A DNA stretch of 64,000 nucleotides. Origin: Marinicella gelatinilytica. GTDB taxonomy: Bacteria; Pseudomonadota; Gammaproteobacteria; Xanthomonadales; Marinicellaceae. Location of the stretch: contig NZ_JAPMLN010000005.1 of NCBI RefSeq assembly GCF_026410405.1, forward strand, positions 112,759 through 176,758, written 5' to 3'. The translations under genes and the position numbers were made by a program. Positions 1 through 9,184 of this stretch are shown here, piece after piece. How positions within the stretch are numbered: the stretch's first letter is position 1; every line of letters begins with the position of its first letter. Below the pieces are notes generated by a model. The model was given only the letters and a program-made list of their open reading frames with translations, had not been told where the DNA came from and made no database searches.

Positions 1-1453
1 AGGCAGCTGCACTGCCTCCGGTACTAATAATATTACCGTAACGATCTTCATGAGAGCCTGTGACACCGAAGCGTACACCCAATTCATCACCAAATTTCTC
101 CGAGGCAACCACGATACGTGATTCAATTTGCACCTGTTGCACTGACCGATCCAAGGTTTCAACAAGGTTTTGAATGACACGCAAACGATCAGGAACATCA
201 GTAACTAACAAGGTGTTTGTACGCTCATCAAAAGCCACAGAGCCACGGTCAGATAAGAGCTTATTACCACCTGATCCACCGCCACCTTGACCGGCTGATT
301 CTCCATTAATCAAATTAGCTAAATCTTCCGCCTTAGCGTAATTGACTTGAATGAAAATATTATCTAAGGGCTCTAATTCTTGTTTTTTGCTAAAAGCTTC
401 CATTTTCTTTTGCTCTAATTCAGCAATTTCACTGGCTGGAGCCACCCATATAACATCACCACGGCGCCTTTGATCTAATTGTTTACTGCGCAATACAATA
501 TCAAGAGCCTGATCCCATGGCACATTATTAAGACGTAAGGTCACACTGCCTTGCACACTATCTGCAACAACAATATTAAGCTGTGAAGCATCCGCGATCA
601 ATTGTAACAGTGATCTCACAGCGATATCTTGGAAATTAAATGAAACCAAATGACCGTTGTATTCAATTTCATCCTCTAATAAACGTGACTTACTTTCTGT
701 ATCGACTTGTTTTTCAGAAATTTCAACCGTGTATCTGTTGCCGGTTTGATAAGCCATTTTATCGAAAGCACCTTTTGCTTCCAGTTCAATTTTGACATCA
801 CTACCACGCTGCCTGGCATCAACATATTTAACGGGGGTTGCAAAATCGATGACATCCATTTTTAGATCCAATGATTCTTCTAAATTGGCATTGGCAATTT
901 CAATAACGACTTTATCCATGTTCTCAGAGATATTAATGATGGCATTGGGATCAGTTAAACCTAATTGCACAACCGCCTGACCATCTTCTCCTCGCCGAAA
1001 ATCAATGTCATTAATCACAACTGCTTGTTGACGGCTTTGTTGAACATAACGATCACCTGGCATCACCGTAACAACGACAACATTGTTTTCTGTTTTGATG
1101 GAATGCTCAGAAGGGCCCGTTAAATCAATAACTGCACGGGTCTTACTGCCTGCAGAAACAATCCGTAAACCTTTGGCTTGTCCAATGCCAATACTTTGAT
1201 TATCCATATCACTGTTGTTTTTGGTGTTTTCAAAATCCAAAGCGAGCCTCGGCGGCAGATTGGTACTAAACACTTTGGGCTCAGCAACCGGACCGGAAAA
1301 CTCAAAACTGATTTCTACCACACCATTTTCACCGGAGCTAAGACTGACGTCTTCTATGGCAGATTGGGCATTGGCTTGGCTTACAAGAAAACACATAACC
1401 AAACACACAATTAAAAATTTTGTCGTGGTTGAGTTAAAAATTTGCATATTCAT
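1..1453 (-). CDS. pilQ: Type IV pilus secretin PilQ (5' part, runs off window)
   Basis: Outer-membrane secretin through which the type IV pilus fibre leaves the cell. The gene reads leftward from ATG at 1453 and is still open at base 1, so about 484 N-terminal residues are present and most of the secretin barrel domain is missing. Residues 1-29 form a signal peptide ending in SQANA. Two AMIN-type beta domains (about 35-135 and 145-245, peptidoglycan binding in this family) follow, then an STN/N0-like domain (about 268-340) and an N1 domain (about 360-450) interrupted by a Gly-rich loop. The visible end enters the secretin fold. It starts 14 bases after the pilP stop, last in a pilMNOPQ operon. 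An in-frame ATG at 1447 is an alternative start. Confidence 0.95.
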   Translation of the reverse strand, partial: MNMQIFNSTTTKFLIVCLVMCFLVSQANAQSAIEDVSLSSGENGVVEISFEFSGPVAEPKVFSTNLPPRLALDFENTKNNSDMDNQSIGIGQAKGLRIVSAGSKTRAVIDLTGPSEHSIKTENNVVVVTVMPGDRYVQQSRQQAVVINDIDFRRGEDGQAVVQLGLTDPNAIINISENMDKVVIEIANANLEESLDLKMDVIDFATPVKYVDARQRGSDVKIELEAKGAFDKMAYQTGNRYTVEISEKQVDTESKSRLLEDEIEYNGHLVSFNFQDIAVRSLLQLIADASQLNIVVADSVQGSVTLRLNNVPWDQALDIVLRSKQLDQRRRGDVIWVAPASEIAELEQKKMEAFSKKQELEPLDNIFIQVNYAKAEDLANLINGESAGQGGGGSGGNKLLSDRGSVAFDERTNTLLVTDVPDRLRVIQNLVETLDRSVQQVQIESRIVVASEKFGDELGVRFGVTGSHEDRYGNIISTGGSAAA

Positions 1454-1467
1454 AAAATTACTCTCAA

Positions 1468-1995
1468 TTACTCTTCTTTTAAAGCAATAGCTGCAGATTG
1501 TTCACGCCATGCCCCTAACCCATCATTAATCCATTCTTTTATTTGGATTTCACTCTCACTGATGGCAACAACTTCACCATAATTATGGCCCAAATAATGA
1601 CCGACGGAAACCCGATGTATGGTGCCATCTGGATCTTCAACCAACGCCCAATAATCTTCTTTCTGTTGGTAGGTTCCGACCATTACTAAACTATCCAAAG
1701 GATATGTTTCTAAATACTCTTTACGCCGTGTTAAATCTGGACCCTCGCCATCTTCAGATTGCATAATCTGCTGATCACCTTCATTATTATCAGCCACTTC
1801 TAAGTCATTGCTAAAAGGGTCTCGCAAACCATTTTCATGGTATTCAAACACCACCTGTGGCTTTATCTCGGGTAATGGCTCTATGGGTTTAACAGGTTTA
1901 GATTTTTGTCTGTCAATGAACTCATTTAAGTCATCCAAACTATTTTGACAGCCTGCCAAAAATGTCACCATAATTAATAAATAAACTATTTTCAT
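1468..1995 (-). CDS. pilP: Type IV pilus lipoprotein PilP
   Basis: Inner-membrane lipoprotein that links the PilN/PilO alignment subcomplex to the PilQ secretin. The 175-residue product starts with a short hydrophobic signal and a lipobox LAGC, with Cys16 as the lipidation site. A Pro/Lys-rich flexible linker (about 28-45) and an acidic stretch (about 65-85) follow, then the C-terminal beta domain with the family-typical 'GTYQQ...W.LV..PDG..HRVSVGHYLG.N.G.V' pattern. Its ATG overlaps the pilO stop by four bases, so the two are probably translationally coupled. Length and position between pilO and pilQ are as expected. Confidence 0.95.
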   Translation of the reverse strand: MKIVYLLIMVTFLAGCQNSLDDLNEFIDRQKSKPVKPIEPLPEIKPQVVFEYHENGLRDPFSNDLEVADNNEGDQQIMQSEDGEGPDLTRRKEYLETYPLDSLVMVGTYQQKEDYWALVEDPDGTIHRVSVGHYLGHNYGEVVAISESEIQIKEWINDGLGAWREQSAAIALKEE

Positions 1996-2630
1996 TGGCC
2001 ACCCCCCGTTGAATCTGTCTGGGTTTGCATTTCATTGTCATCTAAGTAACGGTAGGTTTTGGCAGTACCTTCTAAAATCAGTCGTCCACCTTGTGTTGCT
2101 TCTCCAATGGGCTTTAATGAAATGTCGTGCATGGTTAAAATAACCACACGAGGTAATGAAGCGACGCCACTGACAAAGTTACCGAACTGGTGGTAATTAC
2201 CTTTCATTCTCAAAGTAATGGGCTTTTCTGCATAAAACCCCTTTAAGGTTTCAGCACCGGGTTCAAATAATTCATTTTCAATGCCGCTGGCTAACGCCGT
2301 CTGAGAAACATCAACTATCAGATCGGACATTTCATTTTTACTTGGCAACTGACGTAACATGGATTGCAAAATAATTTCCATCTCCTTCAATTGCGCTTCA
2401 TAGGCTTCTAATTGCGCGGCTTTTTGATATTTAACTTCATAGGTGTTTTTCAGATCAACTTCAGTGCGTTGTAGGCTTTTGAGATTTTCTTGTTTGGCTT
2501 TAATAGAAAACCAATAACCAGCTGCCAAGATAACCACAGCCACTAAAACCACTGCTCCGATTTTGATACTTTTAGACCAACCACCCGGATTGCTGTAATC
2601 TAAGCTTTGTAAATCATCAATAAAACTCAT
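1992..2630 (-). CDS. pilO: Type IV pilus inner-membrane protein PilO
   Basis: Bitopic inner-membrane protein that heterodimerises with PilN and forms the alignment subcomplex between the cytoplasmic PilM and the PilP/PilQ envelope complex. The 212-residue product has a short cytoplasmic N-terminus, one membrane helix (about 25-45), a periplasmic coiled coil (about 48-95) and a C-terminal ferredoxin-like domain. The segment 'LRMKGNYHQFGNFVSGVASLPR' is split here only for length: it runs at about residues 138-159 and is typical of PilO. Start and stop overlap pilN and pilP by four bases each. Confidence 0.94.
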   Translation of the reverse strand: MSFIDDLQSLDYSNPGGWSKSIKIGAVVLVAVVILAAGYWFSIKAKQENLKSLQRTEVDLKNTYEVKYQKAAQLEAYEAQLKEMEIILQSMLRQLPSKNEMSDLIVDVSQTALASGIENELFEPGAETLKGFYAEKPITLRMKGNYHQFGNFVSGVASLPRVVILTMHDISLKPIGEATQGGRLILEGTAKTYRYLDDNEMQTQTDSTGGGQ

Positions 2631-3214
2631 GATTTCACCTCCTCAACCGTTTCATCCTTCATATTTGGATTCACGAGTTTTACACTTAGTTTAAATTTTT
2701 GCTCATGCGAAACCAGCGTATTATCAGTTCTAATATAGTCCAAATCTACGTTACTAAACCATTCCGACTTGTCGAGTTTTCTCATATAATCAGAGACCCT
2801 CGAATGGGACTGAGAATACCCCTCCAGAGAAATGGTCTTACCCTGTTGTGTTATTTTCTCTAAAAAAACACCGTTGGGGATGGTTTTAACCAACTCATCA
2901 AATAAGTGAACCATTTGAGTGCGGCTGGCTTGCAGTTCTTCTATCACTTGCTGGCGGGCAATTAAGCCGGCTTTTTTAGATTCCAACTCTTTGATTTTTG
3001 CTATTTTTTGATCAAGCACTTGGATTTCACTGGTCATAAATGCATTGCGCTTATTCTGAAATTCCAAACTTTGATTATAAAAATAAAAAGCCAAAGCAAA
3101 CAGTAATAGCGCCACGCCTGCCGAGACCCCAAGCATAATATAAAACTCTTTGGTGAGCTGTTGACGTCGCTCTTCGCGCCATGGAAGTAAGTTAATCTTT
3201 ACCATATTAGTCAA
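2627..3214 (-). CDS. pilN: Type IV pilus assembly protein PilN
   Basis: Partner of PilO in the inner-membrane alignment complex. The 195-residue product begins with the conserved cytoplasmic PilM-binding motif INLLPWREERR (residues 7-17), followed by one membrane helix (about 25-46), a periplasmic coiled coil and a small ferredoxin-like domain. The gene overlaps the pilM stop by eight bases and the pilO start by four. An in-frame ATG four codons in (MVKINLLPW) could be the true start. Confidence 0.95.
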   Translation of the reverse strand: MTNMVKINLLPWREERRQQLTKEFYIMLGVSAGVALLLFALAFYFYNQSLEFQNKRNAFMTSEIQVLDQKIAKIKELESKKAGLIARQQVIEELQASRTQMVHLFDELVKTIPNGVFLEKITQQGKTISLEGYSQSHSRVSDYMRKLDKSEWFSNVDLDYIRTDNTLVSHEQKFKLSVKLVNPNMKDETVEEVKS

Positions 3215-4265
3215 AATTCCTCATTGCCAAACCAACTACAGACATCATAGCCGGTGAGTCCGCCTCCAAGGCTTCCTTTTTAACCTTTGAAGAGACATTA
3301 AACGTCGCCACTGAATCCACAATGGCCGTGGGCACACCAATTTGTTCTTCCACTAAAATATCCAAATCGGGTATCGCGGCACATCCACCACCTAACAATA
3401 TCCGGTCTACATTCCCGAATTCTGTGGCTGAAAAGAAAAACTGTAATGCTCTACTAACTTGTTGTACAACAGTATCTTTAAATCCTTGCAAGACTTCAGA
3501 TTCATAACTATCAGGCAATCCGCCTTGTCTTTTAGCCAAACCGGCTTCTTCATAAGACAGGCCGTATCGTTGCATAATTTCTTCCGTTAATTGACTACCG
3601 CCAAATGCCTGTTCTCGACTATAAATACCGGTACTTTTGTGCATTGCATGCATGGTTGTGGTGGTGGCGCCAATATCGAACAATGCCACCACTTCTTCGT
3701 CTTCAATACCATATTTATCTTTTATTTGATTAAAGCAACGTTCAATGGCAAAAGCTTCCACATCCACCACTTCCAATGGGATACCTGCTCCACCAAAGGC
3801 TTCAATTAAAATATCTACGTTCTCGGAGCGAGAACTGGCAATTAAGACATTATTGAGCTCAGGATTGTTTTCAGCCGGCCCTAAAACACAAAAATCCAAA
3901 CTAACTTCTTCGATGGGATACGGTATATATTGTGTGGCATCTTGTTCCAGCTGAATTTCCAGATCCTCTTCTGTCAATTCAGCAGGCATTTGAATGATTT
4001 TCGTGATAACGGCAGACCCTGAAACGGCTGTTGCTGCGCCAATGTTTTTAATGCCCGCACGACTGAATGCTTTGCTAATGGCTGCTGATACCAAGTCAAC
4101 TTCCGCAATACTGTTATCTGAAACCGCATTAGCAGGCAGCGGCTCAACGGCATAACGTTCAACTTTAATATTGTCTTGGTTCCCGGATAGTTGCAACACT
4201 TTAACCGCAGAAGAACTGAGGTCAACGCCAACCAATTGAACTTTTTTACGACCTAATAATTGCAA
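3207..4265 (-). CDS. pilM: Type IV pilus actin-like ATPase PilM
   Basis: Cytoplasmic actin-fold protein that binds ATP and the PilN N-terminal tail and couples the cytoplasmic motors to the envelope complex. The 352-residue product has the SHS2/FtsA-like start 'VGVDLSSSAVKVLQL' (13-27), a second phosphate motif around 'VALFDIGATTTTMH', and the adenosine motif 'ILLGGGCAAIPDL' near residue 290. First gene of the pilMNOPQ operon. No ponA-type gene lies upstream as it does in many Gammaproteobacteria; an AT-rich gap and a tRNA are there instead. Confidence 0.95.
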   Translation of the reverse strand: MQLLGRKKVQLVGVDLSSSAVKVLQLSGNQDNIKVERYAVEPLPANAVSDNSIAEVDLVSAAISKAFSRAGIKNIGAATAVSGSAVITKIIQMPAELTEEDLEIQLEQDATQYIPYPIEEVSLDFCVLGPAENNPELNNVLIASSRSENVDILIEAFGGAGIPLEVVDVEAFAIERCFNQIKDKYGIEDEEVVALFDIGATTTTMHAMHKSTGIYSREQAFGGSQLTEEIMQRYGLSYEEAGLAKRQGGLPDSYESEVLQGFKDTVVQQVSRALQFFFSATEFGNVDRILLGGGCAAIPDLDILVEEQIGVPTAIVDSVATFNVSSKVKKEALEADSPAMMSVVGLAMRNFD

Positions 4266-4634
4266 AATAATCTCTCTCTTTACCCGTTAAATACATTGTC
4301 AAAATGCTTTATTATCCAAGTGCCCATAAGACCATGTTACATAATCTGTTTTTGTGGCACCTTTCACATTTTGTTAACTTACTTTACTTTTTTTAAGAAG
4401 CCATTGCAAGAATAACCTTTAAACCACTGAAAAATCAAGACATAATTATATTTTTAATGTGAAAAATTAGTGTTTTTATCTTAATTTCCCGTAAAAACAG
4501 CTTGGTTTTTTAATTAATGATTAACCCAAAATTAACCGTCAATTAACCTATAAACCACCAATAAATCGTTGATTTAGAATTAATTTACTACCATTTGAAT
4601 TCGCTGTTGAAGATAGTTGGCGCACTGACCAAAA
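4266..4634. other. AT-rich intergenic region upstream of pilM, with phased TTAACC repeats
   Basis: No gene is seen here. This is the leader of the pilMNOPQ operon on the minus strand and the downstream side of a tRNA. It is strongly AT-rich and holds three copies of TTAACC starting at 4521, 4532 and 4543, exactly 11 bases apart. A related TTAACT lies near 4374. I could not place a convincing promoter. Confidence 0.5.
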
Positions 4635-4711
4635 TGGTGGGCCCGGTAGGACTTGAACCTACGACCAATGGATTATGAGTCCACTGCTCTAACCAGCTGA
4701 GCTACGGGCCC
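4635..4711 (-). tRNA. tRNA with CAU anticodon, probably tRNA-Ile2 (lysidine-modified)
   Basis: A 77-base cloverleaf including an encoded CCA, read on the minus strand: acceptor GGGCCCG pairing with CGGGCCC, D arm GCTC/GAGC, anticodon loop CTCATAA, T loop TTCAAGT, discriminator A. A CAU anticodon can be elongator Met or Ile2. The acceptor carries C4:G69 and C5:G68, which are known positive determinants for the lysidine synthase TilS, whereas E. coli elongator tRNA-Met has U4:A69 and A5:U68. The TGGTC variable loop also resembles E. coli ileX. I therefore favour tRNA-Ile2; the tRNA call itself is secure. Confidence 0.93.
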
Positions 4712-4790
4712 GTTTTTGGGATTTGGCATTATAACCGAAACTTAGAGGCTGAATAAAACATAAAATGTTTTTTTTCAGACAATACTGCAC

Positions 4791-5390
4791 TTAAGCCAAA
4801 AGGCTTTGATAATAACCATGCATCAATTCAGCTGATCGCTTTAAATCATGCAATGAGCGGTTATTAACAATAATGTCGTCGGCAAGTAATAACCGTTGAT
4901 CACGAGTCATTTGCGACGCCATCATTTTATCAGCAAGTTTCCAATCAATGCCATCACGCTGCTGTAATCGTTTGTTTTGCACTTTTGGGCATACGTCTAT
5001 CACCAAAATCCGTTCAAAATATGGATATTGATTATCTTTTGTTAACAGTGGAATCACCACCAAAACAATGCCTTGTGACGTTTGCTCAATGTGACTTTTA
5101 ATTGTTTGCGAAATAAGAGGATGAGTGATGTCATTTAAATCCTTTAAAGCGCGCGGATCATTAAAGACAATATTTCTCAGTATGTCTCTATTTAACTCAC
5201 CATCAGGCTGCATGACTTCATCACCAAATCGCTCAAATACAGATTGCCAGCCGGTGGTATCTTTGGCCACCACTTGGCGAGCCACCAGATCTGCATCAAC
5301 CACAGTACTTCCTAAATCCTTAAACGTATCCGACACTTGAGTTTTGCCGGATGCAATACCGCCAGTCAAAACAATAACAAGTTTACTCAT
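4791..5390 (-). CDS. coaE: Dephospho-CoA kinase
   Basis: Last enzyme of coenzyme A synthesis; phosphorylates the ribose 3'-hydroxyl of dephospho-CoA using ATP. The 199-residue product (start MSKLVIVLTGG) has the P-loop GGIASGKT near the N-terminus, the family segment 'VVDADLVARQVV', and 'RDGIDWKLADKMMASQM' in the lid/CoA region. I chose the ATG at 5390 because it overlaps the pilD stop as TAATG, while an upstream ATG at 5405 would lie inside pilD. coaE after pilD is a conserved arrangement in Pseudomonas and Xanthomonas relatives. Confidence 0.95.
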   Translation of the reverse strand: MSKLVIVLTGGIASGKTQVSDTFKDLGSTVVDADLVARQVVAKDTTGWQSVFERFGDEVMQPDGELNRDILRNIVFNDPRALKDLNDITHPLISQTIKSHIEQTSQGIVLVVIPLLTKDNQYPYFERILVIDVCPKVQNKRLQQRDGIDWKLADKMMASQMTRDQRLLLADDIIVNNRSLHDLKRSAELMHGYYQSLLA

Positions 5391-6244
5391 TAAGGCAGGT
5401 ACCAATTAAGTAACGTATCACCAAAAATAAGACTTGCGAATATGCCGATGGATAAATAAGGTCCAAAAGGAATTTTAGCCTCACCTTGTTTAAGCAAGCG
5501 TTGAATCAAAGCAATTACCAAGCCACTCACTGAAGCCAGAATTAGTACCACAATAAGACTGTCAAATCCCAACCATGCACCGCCGGCAGCCAATAACTTA
5601 AAGTCCCCGTAACCCATGCCTTCTTTGCCTGTCAGAATTTTAAAAACATGAAACAACAACCATAAAGACAAATACCCAACTAAGGCGCCGATAATAGCTT
5701 GTTGTGGCGTGACAAATACCTCAAATAAACTAAAAAACAAGCCGAACCACAATAAACTTAAACTCAGTTGATCAGGTATCAAAAATGTATCTAAGTCAAT
5801 GAAGGTGATGACAACCAGAAAAAACAGCAACATTGAAGCAGCCACAAAAGGCAAGCCCCAACCAAAATAATAGGCTAAAAACCCCATGAAAAGACCTGTC
5901 AACGACTCCACTAAGGGATAGCGTATCGCTATGGGTTTTTGACAATAAAAACAATGTCCACGTAAAAAAAGATAACTAAATAATGGAATATTTTGCCATG
6001 CAGATAACTGTTTTTTACAGTGCGGACAATGTGAACGATCGAACGTTATACTGGGAGGTGGTTTTTGGTTAAATGGCTGGTCATTTAATTCAGCACATTC
6101 CTGCTGCCAACCATATTTTAGTATGGGAGGTAGCCGGTAAATCACCACATTCAAAAAGCTGCCAACAAGCAACCCAACCAATAATGCAAAAGCAACAAAT
6201 AATAACGGGTGTTCGTTCAAAGCCTGAACAATGCTCGTAAACAT
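5390..6244 (-). CDS. pilD: Prepilin leader peptidase / N-methyltransferase PilD
   Basis: Integral membrane aspartic protease that cleaves prepilin leaders and methylates the new N-terminus. The 284-residue product has an N-terminal A24_N domain with two CxxC pairs (CPHC and CFYC, about 74-100) for zinc, and a peptidase domain with the catalytic aspartates in 'TFIDLDTFLIPD' and the GYGDFKL motif (about 210). About eight membrane helices are expected. The start overlaps the pilC stop as TAATG, and the stop overlaps coaE the same way, giving a coupled pilB-C-D-coaE unit. Confidence 0.96.
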   Translation of the reverse strand: MFTSIVQALNEHPLLFVAFALLVGLLVGSFLNVVIYRLPPILKYGWQQECAELNDQPFNQKPPPSITFDRSHCPHCKKQLSAWQNIPLFSYLFLRGHCFYCQKPIAIRYPLVESLTGLFMGFLAYYFGWGLPFVAASMLLFFLVVITFIDLDTFLIPDQLSLSLLWFGLFFSLFEVFVTPQQAIIGALVGYLSLWLLFHVFKILTGKEGMGYGDFKLLAAGGAWLGFDSLIVVLILASVSGLVIALIQRLLKQGEAKIPFGPYLSIGIFASLIFGDTLLNWYLP

Positions 6245-7467
6245 TAAAAGACCGATGCCATTTTAAAGATGGGCAGATACATAGCAACAACCATGACCCC
6301 TACTAAGCCACCAACCAAAACCATAATAATGGGTTCCAATAAGCTGCTTAAGGCATCCACCGCATTGGAAACTTCTTGCTCGTAATAATCAGCGACCTTC
6401 GCTAACATGGCATCTAAATTACCTGATTCTTCACCGATTGACGCCATTTGAATGACCATATGAGGGAAAACATTGGTTTGACTCATGGCCAGCTGCAACT
6501 GATGACCTGTAGATACATCTTCTTTTATTTCCAGTACCGCGTCTCTGAAAACGACATTCCCTACCGCACCTGAGACCGTTTGTAATCCTTCTACCAAAGG
6601 CACACCGGCGGCAAAAGTCGTTGATAAAGTTCTGGAAAAACGCGCCACTGCGGCATCATATAAAATACCACCGACTATGGGTATTTTTAACGCCAATCGA
6701 TCCAAGGCATGGGCAAATTTAAGCGAACGTTTTTTGAAATAAATAAAACCGAAAATAACTCCACCGACAACCAATAAAAACTTCCACCAATTGGCCTGCA
6801 TATAATGGGAAGCATTCACAACCATCAGCGTTAACCCCGGTAAATCAGCCCCGAAACTGGTGAACATATCCTGGAATTGCGGCACCACTTTAACCAATAA
6901 CAAAATGGTTACGCCAATGGCCACAAATAATACGGCTGCCGGATAGAACATGGCTTTTTTAATTTTGCCTTTGATTTCTTCAGTCCGTTCTTTATAGGTG
7001 GCAATGGTGTCTAATAATTCGTCCAAAACACCAGCCTTTTCACCAGCCGCCACTAAGTTACAATACAACTCATCAAAGTACACCGGATGCTTGCCCAGTG
7101 ATTCAGATAACGATGAACCGGATTGGATTTCGGTTTTCACCTCACCGACTAGTTTGGCCATACGTGGATTTGACTGGCCGCCTTCGATAATTTCAAAGGC
7201 CTGTACCATCGGCACCCCAGACTCCATCATGGTCGCCAGCTGCCGTGAAAACAAGGCGATATCCTGAGCTTTAATAGATTTGCCACTACTAAATAATGAC
7301 TTACGTTTTTTGTAGATTTTCTTTACCTGAATACCTTGACGGCGTAATTCATTTTTTGCCAAGGTGCTTGATTTTGCTTTTTGTTCACCTTTAAGTGTTT
7401 TGCCGGTTTTATTGACACCTTTCCACTCAAAGGTTTGCAGTTCATCTAATTTTCTTACTTTTGCCAT
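6244..7467 (-). CDS. pilC: Type IV pilus inner-membrane platform protein PilC
   Basis: Platform protein that turns with the PilB motor to insert pilins into the fibre. The 407-residue product has two T2SF domains (about 75-195 and 278-400), each with the 'LATMMESGVPMVQAFEI' / 'LSTTFAAGVPLVEGLQT' type repeat, and three predicted membrane helices. The basic N-terminus (about 1-60) is typical of PilC. It starts four bases after the pilB stop. Confidence 0.96.
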   Translation of the reverse strand: MAKVRKLDELQTFEWKGVNKTGKTLKGEQKAKSSTLAKNELRRQGIQVKKIYKKRKSLFSSGKSIKAQDIALFSRQLATMMESGVPMVQAFEIIEGGQSNPRMAKLVGEVKTEIQSGSSLSESLGKHPVYFDELYCNLVAAGEKAGVLDELLDTIATYKERTEEIKGKIKKAMFYPAAVLFVAIGVTILLLVKVVPQFQDMFTSFGADLPGLTLMVVNASHYMQANWWKFLLVVGGVIFGFIYFKKRSLKFAHALDRLALKIPIVGGILYDAAVARFSRTLSTTFAAGVPLVEGLQTVSGAVGNVVFRDAVLEIKEDVSTGHQLQLAMSQTNVFPHMVIQMASIGEESGNLDAMLAKVADYYEQEVSNAVDALSSLLEPIIMVLVGGLVGVMVVAMYLPIFKMASVF

Positions 7468-7471
7468 AATC

Positions 7472-9184
7472 TTAATCCACTGTTACCCGATTGGCCTCAA
7501 CCAAATCGGTAATACCGTTTTTGACTTTTAACAAGGCTGATTTTCTTAAATTTGAAACACCGTCCTTACCCGCTTGTTCGGCGATGTCCATAGAATTCCC
7601 ACCCGATAAAATAATTTTCTTAATGTTTTCAGTCATAGGCATGACCTCGTAAATACCCACTCGCCCTTTATAGCCCTCATTACATTTAGGACAACCCACT
7701 GTGTCAAATATCTGGGCATCTTTCAGGTCTTCATCAGTAAACCCTGCTTCCAACAAAGTATCTCGTGGCAACTCAGTGGGTTTTTTGCAATTATCACAAA
7801 GACGCCTTGCTAATCGCTGAGCAATCACTAATGACACGGCTGAAACGATGTTAAAAGGTGCCACACCCATATTAGCTAAACGCGCAATGGTATCTGGCGC
7901 ACTGTTTGTGTGTAATGTTGACAAAACCATATGACCGGTCTGCGCAGCTTTAATAGCAATTTCCGCGGTTTCCAAATCACGAATCTCACCCACCATAATG
8001 ACATCAGGGTCTTGTCGTAAAAATGAACGCAACGCCGCTGAGAAGGTCATGCCTTTTTTGGCATTTTGTTGAACCTGATTAATGCCATTAACACGAATCT
8101 CAACCGGATCTTCTGCCGTAGAAATGTTGCGACCATCCGTGTTTAAGATATTAAGTGCGGTATATAAGGAAACCGTTTTACCACTACCGGTTGGTCCGGT
8201 AACAAGCACCATACCGTAAGGTTTAACAATGGCATCCAAAAAAAGCTTTTTCTGATCTTCTTCATAACCCAATTTATCAATGCCCATTTGTGCTGCTGAG
8301 GCATCCAGTATCCGCATCACCACTTTCTCACCAAACAAAGTCGGACAAGTACTTAAACGAAAATCAATGGATTTTCCCTTGCCTAAATTCAATTTAACAC
8401 GACCGTCTTGAGGTACCCGCTTTTCAGCAATATCCAAATGCGCCAACACTTTTAAACGAGAAGACACTTGATTAGATATGCTTTTTGGCGGTTTAATCAT
8501 GGTTGTTAACATACCGTCTATTCGATAACGAACCCGATAATTTTTTTCATAAGGTTCAAAATGAATATCAGATGCCCCTCGTTTAATGGCATCAAGCAAG
8601 ACACTATTAATGAGCTTAACTGCCGGAGAATCAGAACGATCAGCGCTGTCATCATCATCCTCACTTTCATCAGGCCTATCTTCAAACTCTAAATTATCTA
8701 AACCTTCTTCATCAAACTCATCCATCATTGAAGATGAATCTTTGAGCAATTCCTCAATACTTGCAGACAATAAGTCTTGTCTGACCAGTATAGGTTCAAC
8801 CGTTAAATTGGTATGAAACCTCACTTCGTCCTGCGCCCGTGAATTGGTAGGATCTGCTAAACCGATAAAAATTCGCTTACCACGCAGAAATAGCGGGATA
8901 ACTTGATGTTTTTCAATCAGGTTTTCTGAGATGACGCCCTTGGGCGCTTCTGACAAATCAAAACTGGAAATATCCAAATAAGGCACGCCATATTCTTTTG
9001 ACGCAGCGTCAGCCAAGTCCTCAGGATTAACCAATTGATTTTCTACCAAATAGGTAAATAAGGGGATTTTTTTCTTTTTGGCCGCATCATTGGCTTCAGC
9101 GGCATCTTCCATAGACATCACTTCAGCTTGCACTAAACGACGCAACGCACCACTCACCATGGATTTAGATGTAGCAATATTCAT
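7472..9184 (-). CDS. pilB: Type IV pilus extension ATPase PilB
   Basis: Hexameric motor ATPase that powers pilus extension. The 570-residue product has an N-terminal MshEN/T2SSE_N domain (about 1-150), an Asp/Glu-rich linker (about 150-185), and the GspE-type ATPase core with Walker A GPTGSGKT, an Asp box, Walker B 'DPDVIMVGEIRD' and a His box 'TGHMVLSTLHTN'. A C4 zinc site is formed by CDNC and CPKC near the C-terminus. It heads the minus-strand pilB-pilC-pilD-coaE unit. No pilin gene sits beside it. The coding strand just upstream of the ATG shows no good Shine-Dalgarno sequence. Confidence 0.96.
   Translation of the reverse strand: MNIATSKSMVSGALRRLVQAEVMSMEDAAEANDAAKKKKIPLFTYLVENQLVNPEDLADAASKEYGVPYLDISSFDLSEAPKGVISENLIEKHQVIPLFLRGKRIFIGLADPTNSRAQDEVRFHTNLTVEPILVRQDLLSASIEELLKDSSSMMDEFDEEGLDNLEFEDRPDESEDDDDSADRSDSPAVKLINSVLLDAIKRGASDIHFEPYEKNYRVRYRIDGMLTTMIKPPKSISNQVSSRLKVLAHLDIAEKRVPQDGRVKLNLGKGKSIDFRLSTCPTLFGEKVVMRILDASAAQMGIDKLGYEEDQKKLFLDAIVKPYGMVLVTGPTGSGKTVSLYTALNILNTDGRNISTAEDPVEIRVNGINQVQQNAKKGMTFSAALRSFLRQDPDVIMVGEIRDLETAEIAIKAAQTGHMVLSTLHTNSAPDTIARLANMGVAPFNIVSAVSLVIAQRLARRLCDNCKKPTELPRDTLLEAGFTDEDLKDAQIFDTVGCPKCNEGYKGRVGIYEVMPMTENIKKIILSGGNSMDIAEQAGKDGVSNLRKSALLKVKNGITDLVEANRVTVD

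Noticed and set aside
4515..4550. CRISPR-like repeat at the TTAACC hexamers.
   Set aside because: Repeats are six bases with five-base spacers; no cas genes anywhere in the window. No CRISPR array was seen.
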